Origin: Heterobasidion occidentale
Taxonomy: Eukaryota > Basidiomycota > Agaricomycetes > Russulales > Bondarzewiaceae
NCBI GenBank assembly: GCA_039111635.1
Contig: JBCAQO010000007.1
Coordinates: 806,001-870,000, forward strand
DNA: 64,000 nucleotides
Direction: 5' to 3'
Shown here: positions 56,917 to 64,000 of the stretch, piece after piece
Layout of the letters: every line of letters begins with the position of its first letter
Numbering within the stretch: the stretch's first letter is position 1
Position numbers and translations under genes: made by a program
Notes under the pieces: generated by a model
What the model was told of the DNA's origin: nothing
The model's input: the letters and a program-made list of their open reading frames with translations, nothing else
Database searches by the model: none

Positions 56917-58827
56917 ATGACCTCCCCGATCAAACGCTCTGCACTCAAGTCTTCCGTGGCTGGCGCCGCGTCAGGCAGCAATCCCAGGGTGAACAATGAG
57001 AACGACGAACCCAATTCCGAGGGCATCGACAAGGGCACCACCAGACCTCCGCCCCATGTCGACGTCCCAACCCGTCAGTCCCTTATTCGCCTATCTCCTT
57101 TCTCTCCTCACACTGATCACTCTCCGCAGTCTTGAAGCTCAACGCTCGCAGCTCCATCTCCCCCTCCCACCCCAACCTCGAGCAAAGCATGCTCGCCATC
57201 GAGATCCAGAGTCAGGTCGCCCCCGACACCAAGCGGCGTAAGAAATCCGTCCGCTTCGCGCTCGACAACCCGCGCATGCCGCCCCAGCGCACCCCCAAGG
57301 TCCGCAGCAAGAAGCGCTTGATCCGCTTCGAGGACCACCCCGGGCTGTCCCAGCTCGAGATCGGCGCACTCAGGGCTGCACGTATCATGTCCATGCCCAG
57401 TCCTCCCAAGTTCGGCGCCCCCGACTACGACTACGACTCGTCCGACGACGAGGAGGACACCATCAACTTCATGTCCCGCCGGCCCACCAGAATGAAGCCT
57501 GCCCAGGCCTCGGCCCCACCTGCAGAACACTCCAGCGGCAACATTTTCGCAAGAAACGGCAACATTTTCGCACCCATTCAGGCCTCTTCTCAGGTCCAGG
57601 TATGGCCGGTCGGTTCATACAAGGCAGCGATGGCCGCCGAGAGAGCGAAGAAGGCTGAAGAGAAGGCTCGCAGAGAGGAGACTGCGAGGAAAGAGGCGGA
57701 GCAGAAAGCACAAGACGAGAACGCCAAGATCGACGCCGAGGAGGAAGCGGCCGTGGTAGAGATGCTCGAATCCTCGCCCATGCAGCTATCCGAGGAACTT
57801 CCCGAGGCACCCACTGACGCGCCAGAAGATGCCCTCGCCAAGACGCCTATCGAAGCACCTCAGCAGGACACTCAGCAGTCCTCCAACGAGCAAGCTGACG
57901 ACGTACCGGAACCGATGACAGCGGCGCCTCTCTCCTTTTCCTCTTCGCCGCCGCCCCCTCCCTCCCGGCTCTCACCAGCCCGTCAGTGCAGCCCCTGAGA
58001 CGCAGCTCTTCTCCGCCCGCAAATCCGAGCAGGCACTCGCAGACGTCGCGGAGGAGATCATCACAAAGCAAGTGGCCGATGATACCAAAGATACCAAAAA
58101 CACCAAAGACACCGAGGACGACGACGAATGGGTCCTCGTCGACACACCCGCAGACCAGCATTCGTCCACCGAGTCCTCCTCAAACCAGCCACGCAGATCG
58201 CCGACGATCCCACAGGTGATCCAGAGGGTCACGCGGTCGATGTCCAAGGGGATCCAGGCAAAACTACGCGTCGTCTCTAGCGGATCCAAGACCAAGCCGA
58301 TCTCCCGCGCGTCCAAGGCAAGCAGAGCCTCGAGGGGAGCAGCAAAGGCGAAACAGATGTTGACCAAGGCAAAACCCAAGACGGAGATGACCAGAACCAA
58401 AACCAGGACAGTCTCCGCTGCCGAATCGAGGGCGCCAGCCACGCCCGCGATTCCCCAGGTACGTACAACTGTCATCGGTGACGTACAACGTGCGTTGACA
58501 GTCCCAAAGTCTCCATCTGTCCCAGAGCCTCAGCCGACTGCCTCGAGTTCAAAGCGCAACCAACTCAAGAGGCGTTGGGTGGCCGACGACGTCCAGGAAT
58601 TCTCTTCGAAGGAGCGCAAGTTCTCAGGCCAGGCGCCGCCAGCGAAGAAAGCCAAGCTCTCAGCGACGACCGAACTTTCTGTGGTCGTTCCGCAAGCTCC
58701 TACAGTACCCACGCCACAGGAAATCGTCTCAGTCCCCCGTGTCTCCGGAAAGAGGCGCAGAGATGCCGACGAGGATGAGCCGTCGTCCATTGGAGCTCGT
58801 CTGGTGAAGAGGCTCCGGAAGTTGTGA
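56917..58827 (+). pseudogene. Family-A disordered nuclear-type protein, copy 3 (2-bp frameshift)
   Basis: Exon 1 is 56,917-57,073, the intron 57,074-57,129 (GTCAGT..GCAG), and exon 2 starts at 57,130. The region that is broken in copy 1 (GLSQLEIGALRAARI) is intact. At about 57,958-57,966 the proline run has CCTCCCTCCC against CCTCCCCCTCCC in copy 1. This loss of two C shifts the frame and gives a stop at 57,998. The proper frame reopens and carries DEWVLVDT (WVLVD 58,129-58,143) to the end LVKRLRKL at 58,827. The lesion is in a homopolymer and could be an assembly error; if so the gene is whole. Features otherwise as in copy 2. Confidence 0.75.
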
Positions 58828-58924
58828 GCGGCGCGTCGGAGGGAGGCGGTGGTCGAGAGGGGGAGGTGTTGTGGACGGGGAATGGCGGGGGTAACTTTTT
58901 CTTTCTCAGATCTAGCGCCGGTTC

Positions 58925-59066
58925 GGCATCAAGGCGAAGCCAAGTCTCTTCAAAATCGCGTCTTTCGGTGGCAATACCTTCGGCCGGGAGGGACCTGTTG
59001 TTGGGAGATGGGGTGGCGGGAGACACGGCTTCGACGTGTCTCGGTGAGTGTTCCTCTCTATACCTA
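58925..59066 (+). other. Family-A downstream element, copy 3, acceptor side deleted
   Basis: The hairpin is at 59,020-59,042 with the same arms as copy 1 and loop GCTTCGA. The donor G|GTGAGT follows at 59,043-59,049, but about 42 bases including the TTTCTATG(T/C)CAG acceptor of copies 1 and 2 are missing. Confidence 0.6.
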
Positions 59067-59408
59067 ATTTCGCACACACGCACAACAAGACGGACGGACG
59101 AACCTCTCCCGACTCAGGGGACGGCGTGCTGTGTCTGGACCGCACCGCATGTCGTTTCTTGCGCCGGACGAAGCCCGGACGGACGCAACGAAAGCTAAGT
59201 CAATTTTCTCTCTGTTTGTGCGGTCGTTGCGTTCACGCATGCCGTGCACGCTTCCTCTTTCTAGCTCCTGGGTTCGGTTTCTCTTCTGCAGCGGACGGCG
59301 GGGGGTCGGAGGGTGTTTGCGCTGGTCGCAGATGCGTTTGGGAGCGTCGAGGGAGGCATAGTCGGGTGTAGGGGCGGGTGGGCGATGTACCGTTACGGAG
59401 TGGATGCT

Positions 59409-59860
59409 GCGTTGGGTTCTGCATGGTAGGAGGGGAGGGCCGGGCTTGGTGACTCGCGACCACCGAGTCTGCGTTCTTCCTTTCGAACATGTCGGGGCTC
59501 GACGTCGTGTCGGGGACGAGGGGATGATGGGCGCCGCGTTGGGTTCTGCATGGTAGGAGCGGAGGGCCGGGCTTGGTGATTCGCGACCACTGAGTCTGCG
59601 TTCTTTCTTTCGAACATGTCGGGGCTCGACGTCGTGTCGGGGGCAGGGGGACGATGGGTGCTGGTAACAGGCCCGGGAATGGATATCGGATGATGGCACT
59701 TGGAGGAGGATCTGCGCACGGAATCGGATCTGGACAGGTTTTGGATACGGACAGACATTAGATGTGGACAGACATTTCGGATACAAACAGACTCTTGGAT
59801 GTGGACAGACATTTCAGATACGTACATGGACTCTTGGATGTGGACAGACATTCCTACTTC
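59409..59860. repeat. Distal repeats of copy 3: two minisatellite units plus GTGGACAGACATT units
   Basis: Minisatellite units start at 59,409 and 59,538 (129-base spacing). GTGGACAGACATT units follow at about 59,762, 59,800 and 59,838. Confidence 0.8.
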
Positions 59861-60153
59861 TCTTCTCTTCCCCTCTTTTTCATTTTCTCTGTGCGTTTGT
59901 GTCATGATTCTGCGTTCGTAAACCTGCAAAAACGATTTTGATTCGGGATGTCGGGTGGTCTGCACTATCGATAATCACGAACGACGAACCTAACATAATG
60001 GAAATACACATACCGAGCGCACACGCCGTTCGCAGTTGTCTCGGTTGGAGAGTGGTCGTGACGGGAGCGGCCAGAAGACGTCGACGTCTGCTGTGAGGAA
60101 CCGTGGGAACCCTAGCAAAGTCAGGTCAGACGCCCACAAGCATGGGACGGAGC

Positions 60154-60629
60154 TAGTCTCCGTGGCCGACCTTTACACAGAAGACAGTCGTTCTGTGTAT
60201 AAGGTCTGCACACAAATTTGATCGACAAATGGGAGATTAAGATTAGATGTAAGTATGCGACTGCCGTCTTCCCTTCGCCGCAAGCAGCAATAACCAACTG
60301 ATTATTTCCTTCTAGTATATTGGCAGTACTGTTAACTTGCCAGTTGTGGGGACCATTTGGCAAGGTAAAAGAGTGCATAGAGTTTCTTTGATGTAGAGGA
60401 TCCCTTCGGGGGAAGTCCAGCCGTTCATGTTCGAAAGGAATAGATTATGGAGAAAACAATGTATTTTTTGGCCCCTAAGTCTCCTAACAAAATTCGAGAA
60501 ACATCACGTGAGCCCCTTTAAGTCGGAGACAGAATTATCTCTGTTCTCGCCCTGCCGTCTCCTGCCGACCTTCCTAATAAGGCAGGTCGCTGGACCCCCA
60601 GCCAAAGCATCAAATTTGTATGCAGACTA
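60154..60629. mobile_element. 476-bp insertion with 9-bp target duplication, carrying a helicase gene fragment
   Basis: The 9 bases GGACGGAGC stand at 60,145-60,153 and again at 60,630-60,638. The other copies (16,042-16,050 inverted, and about 299 with one mismatch) have the site once and uninterrupted. The ends are TAGTCTCC at the left and, on the other strand, TAGTCTGC at the right. A second inverted pair (ATCAAATTTGTGTGCAGAC on the minus strand at about 60,203-60,222 and ATCAAATTTGTATGCAGAC at 60,609-60,627 on plus) lies inside. The minus strand near 60,378-60,200 reads WQVNSTANILEGNNQLVIAA CGEGKTAVAYL, a helicase-type motif I, with an upstream piece NGWTSPEGILYIKETLC in another frame. 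A 9-bp duplication fits Mutator-like elements best. No transposase is present. Confidence 0.7.
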
Positions 60630-60659
60630 GGACGGAGCAATGTCATGCTGCAGAAACAA

Positions 60660-62350
60660 AATTTATGTGGCTAAAAGTGAGTTGCAATATACTGCAGCAT
60701 GGGTGTGATTGTCAAAAAGAGTCAGGGAAGACGAGAGGTGCCGTGGCTCACACTTGGACGTCTTGAAATTGAAGAAGATGAAGTAAAAGTCGTGAGGGAT
60801 CACGACATACTGCAGTCATCTACGTGAGATGCAATCCGGGTCATTAGCTATTGATCACTTAATACAATCAAATCGATCAATGCATGAGGCTGAGTAAAAC
60901 GATCAGGTTGCGAAAGAGTGGGCTAGGAGATTGGCTTACCTGGTAAGGAGACTAGTCGCGACTGTATAAAGAATGAGTCAGGTGATTATCGAATCGGAGC
61001 TGCAACAAAGTAAGATAGGTTCCTGGCTCCTCTATATGGTGAATGTCCGTACTGTTTGAACCCAGTGCGAGACTTGTAAAGATAATACACGAGGACACCG
61101 ACCAACACCGCATTGCTGATGACAGTTAGAGAAAACCCGCTATCGCAGTCGACTACGAAATAGGTGAGGAATCAATCGCGGCCAGTGAAGTGGTCAGCAC
61201 ACGTTTAGGATCTGGGTCTGATGTCCAACAGGTGCCGTAAACTTGAAAATTCTCAGTCTGCGTATAGAAAGTCAACCATACTCGACGTCGTGCAAAGTAT
61301 AGCTCTTACACTTGTATTGGCCACCCTATTCGATACGGGCGTTAACAGAAGTGTTGTGTGAACATAGAAATGGAAATCCACCTATGTTCGTTCCTTCCAG
61401 AGATAATTGTTACAAAAGTCAGTATATTTAGCGTGCAACACATGATAGCGTAGACATACCAAAGTCAACAAAGATCAGAGTGAACTACGATTTGGGGATA
61501 AGCGAGGTTGCAGAAGAAATGGAAAGCAGTACACTTGCAATAGAGGCGCAGAGCCATTTCTGGCCATGATTAACTGTAGATTATCAATTATGTATTTAGC
61601 ACAACGTCAAAGAAATAAAGGCAAGAATCCGTACGTCGATAAAGGCGCCAGACCATGAAGCTGGTAAAGCTGGTGAGTGTTGATAAAATGCATATCACAG
61701 AAAACCCCACCATTCAACGAGAAAACCTGAGATAGCCTAGATCCCCCCTGATCAGTAATCTGCATCATCAATTGCACGGCTTCACTTACGCTGAGAAAAA
61801 CTGCTGACTACAGCGTAGGATAAGACAAGGACGAAGTGAGAAGTGGATAGATCGAGGACGTACAAGGACACTCCTGGTAGTTTGGATTCGTGAGCATAGT
61901 ACACGCAGCGGGTAAGTGACATAAGTTGTGAAATCACCAATTGCCGGGAGCTACTGCTGTGGTGTTGCCAAAGTTCACGATAAGGTAGTAAAAGCCAGCG
62001 TGGATTATGAAGGCCTGATGCACGCTGTCGACGATCCTTCCGGTCATAATTCAGCTCTATGAACGTGCAAAGACGAGGTTCACGACTCACAACATCGTGA
62101 AAACCTGTAGAGAACCGTCAATTGAGATAATAATATGACAGGAAGATATTCACCAAAGCTCATATAGGGACGAAATCTTTACGATACGATTGGAAGTAGA
62201 GAAACGTTTGAAGGCACGTCAAGCCGTACAACCTACAGAGTGCACATTTCAATGCATCGAACGCAAAGTAACCTCGAAACGGACTTACATGGAGGATACG
62301 ACCACGCCCATGTACAAGACTGCATAGGTGCTGTTGAGATCAAATGCCAT
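60660..62350 (-). pseudogene. DUF6534-like gene, inverted copy lacking the last exon
   Basis: The start ATG at 62,350 (MAFDLNSTYAVLYMGV) and the following exons match 29,132 onward, including SDAVLAGVLVYYLYKSRTGF. The copy stops after CNSLLA near 60,660; the final exon (LNSRASVRSAS to 31,063 in the other copy) is missing, and the donor GTAAAT at that exon has become ATAAAT. It is therefore a 3'-truncated copy, though its transcript could run into the inserted element. Confidence 0.7.
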
Positions 62351-62473
62351 AGTGCCAGGAGTGAGATGATGCTCCGGGACGTGTTCTTGCCCCTTTTAAA
62401 GGACGTTGTGACTAGAAGTCGCCATCGAGATTCGATGGGGACAACCTCCGTGAATGGAAGAAGTTCATGAACA

Positions 62474-62507
62474 GATGGTCTCAAAGTAATGCAGCTTTGA
62501 GACCATC
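62474..62507. promoter_or_regulatory. Perfect hairpin upstream of the inverted DUF6534 copy
   Basis: Same 13-base arms (GATGGTCTCAAAG / CTTTGAGACCATC) and loop as at 28,975-29,008, in inverted orientation, 124 bases before the ATG. Confidence 0.6.
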
Positions 62508-63178
62508 CGTCTTGAATTCTGATAACCTAGATCCCTGCACTATCCTGGGACACGTTATCCTTGACAGTCTGTTGCTGCATAGCCAGGAAGGTAAGTGTCG
62601 CGGGGTGAACGCCTAAAGCTCTGCGGTGACTGTCGAAATGATTGCGTTGACGAGATGGGCATTGTTTTGTCCGACCAGGAATGCGAATCGGAGATCATCG
62701 CATTCTATTATAGCGAGGGCATTTTCGGAGAATTTGTATCAGAATAATAAAACGATCGGTGAACACAACTCACAATGTTTCACTCTGCTACAGCCTTCCA
62801 CCGCTGGACCACATTCGCCTGGCGCATATAGAAACGAACTCGTCCGATGAGTTTTCTAAACCGTGACCACGTTGAAAAGTACAAAATTCGGAGCGCGGGT
62901 ACCGTCTCATGGGCCAATGTCTCGCAGGCCCAGACGATGCATGCAGATACACATGCTCTCAGCTGAAGAGATAGGAAGATGGCATCGGATGCAAACGTTA
63001 CGGTGGGTCGAATGAGATGCGGTTGAGACAAGGAACCGACCGGTGACATACTGGGCCGGGAGACGCCGGCTTGCCTCTCTTCTGGCAAAATGAGCCATTC
63101 CGAAAATGACGACATGACCAATTTATCTCAATAAAAGTAAAACTACAACAGGAGCATAGCAAGTCAAATCACATTCAA

Positions 63179-64000
63179 TCAGTCAAGCAAGTCCAAGTCC
63201 AAACTGTATGGCGCAGTATCAAAGTTCACGCCTACCGTTTGCATGAACTTCCGGTACGTCATACGACCGCCCAGGGTTTCAGAGTCGCATTTCAACCCGC
63301 CCTCGACATCCTCACGAGCTTGTATTCCTGCTTTTGAGATCATTTTTGCAACCGGCCAAATCCATGTATCCCAGAGGGGCTCGAATGGTTTCGTGATGGT
63401 CGCCTTCAATCTACCAGGGTTATAAAGTAGTCCTGACTTCTTGACGCCAAGACCTTTCCATTGTTCCACCGCCCACGAGCCGATGGACATGCGTTCCTGC
63501 AGTTCCACCCCACCAAGGAGAAAGCCGCAGGCGCACCAGATCAGGATGTAGAAAAACGACTCTAGATCGTGACGGTAGAAATGAGGAGAATCCTTGGGCG
63601 ACTCCAGCAGATCTATTGCCATGAACGGCCCTGTCCCTGTGCGGTGCGATGCTGATGCAGCATACCCAACACCAGCTTTCGCTTCGACGTCGATCGCAAG
63701 GTCCCAGTCAATAAGCACACCGTACGGCTTGCCCTCCAGCGTCACCCCGAACATGACATTGTTAATGCTGAGGTCTCGATGGAGGACGTGGGCCCTCTTG
63801 AAGACCACGCGATGTGCTGTTGGAAGAAACATAAGCAAGAATAATACAACTAGAAACCTGGAGAAAGATAGTACCTCGAACGAGATCAAGGAAAACAGAT
63901 TGGAAATCTGGGAGAGTCTCCAGATCCTTCAAAGGTCTGAGACGGTCGCATACGATCACGCGGAGCACCCGCTCTTCAACACTTCCTGACAGTTTCCGCA
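63179..64000 (-). CDS. FunK1-type kinase, copy 3 (partial, runs off the window; mosaic)
   Basis: The 3' exon is open from HRVVFKRAHVLHRDLSINNV to DLLD at 63,179, with HRD..N, LIDWDLAID and FYRHDLESFFYILIWCAC, so the catalytic lobe is complete. The intron (GTACTATC..CAACAG) and the 5' exon reach the window edge. From 64,000 to about 63,733 the sequence follows copy 1 almost exactly (LEGKPYG, intron included). From about 63,690 on it follows copy 2 (YAASASHRTGTGPFMA, ESPKDSPHFY). Its C-terminus KAGIQAREDVEGG is in frame, unlike copy 1. Confidence 0.85.

Larger units (their letters stand above)
55840..60153 (+). repeat. Family-A duplication unit, copy 3
   Basis: It matches copy 2 (20,430-15,820) from the far-upstream region through promoter, gene, hairpin element, minisatellite and distal repeats. 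It is interrupted at 60,154 by an insertion. Confidence 0.8.
60650..63733 (-). repeat. Right arm of the 3-kb inverted duplication
   Basis: It matches 30,835-27,780 in reverse. The left junction (60,648-60,652) joins the family-A distal sequence (GTCATGCTGC) to the DUF6534 block. Confidence 0.85.

Noticed and set aside
1..64000. CRISPR arrays or bacterial operons
   Set aside because: Introns and fungal gene families show a eukaryotic nuclear sequence; tandem repeats lack the spacer pattern.

Overview
The window looks like nuclear DNA of a wood- or litter-decay basidiomycete (Agaricomycetes). The basis is: dense short introns (about 43-65 nt, GT..AG), GC-rich proline-rich reading frames, and a gene set typical of that group. 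That set comprises two FunK1-type fungal kinases plus part of a third, a DUF6534-like multi-membrane protein, a Crinkler (CRN) with P-loop NTPase and nuclease parts, a GMC oxidoreductase and a secreted GH35 beta-galactosidase. The sequence is a draft: there is a 100-N gap at 45,523-45,622, and many genes carry single-base losses inside homopolymers.

Layout. (1) 1-20,430 is a nest of segmental duplications. An F-box-like gene and a convergent RRM gene occur twice in opposite orientation (1-3,650 and 16,360-11,850). A roughly 4-kb unit carrying a disordered nuclear-type protein, called family A here, occurs at 7,080-11,045 (+) and 20,430-15,820 (-). A Crinkler gene (3,678-6,885) sits between duplicated blocks. 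(2) 20,597-31,063 holds two FunK1 kinase copies in tandem and a DUF6534 gene. (3) 31,993-48,602 is mostly unduplicated: a zinc-finger-like gene, a mitochondrial 2-oxodicarboxylate carrier, GH35, SRP9, two unassigned genes and a GMC oxidoreductase. (4) 51,089-60,153 returns to family A: a divergent paralog with its own downstream repeats, then a third near-identical unit. (5) 60,154-60,629 is a small insertion flanked by a perfect 9-bp duplication and carrying a helicase fragment. (6) 60,650-64,000 is an inverted copy of the DUF6534/FunK1 block, ending inside a mosaic kinase.

Family A is the centre of the accessory part. Three copies plus a divergent paralog share a W-V-[LI]-V-D motif that resembles an Atg8-interacting motif, and the three close copies also carry a KSVRF PP1-docking-like motif. 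Downstream of each lies a conserved element, with a hairpin abutting a splice donor in the three close copies, followed by a 126/127-bp minisatellite. Only one of the three close copies (17,395-19,334, minus strand) is uninterrupted. Housekeeping genes (carrier, SRP9) sit in the unduplicated middle.
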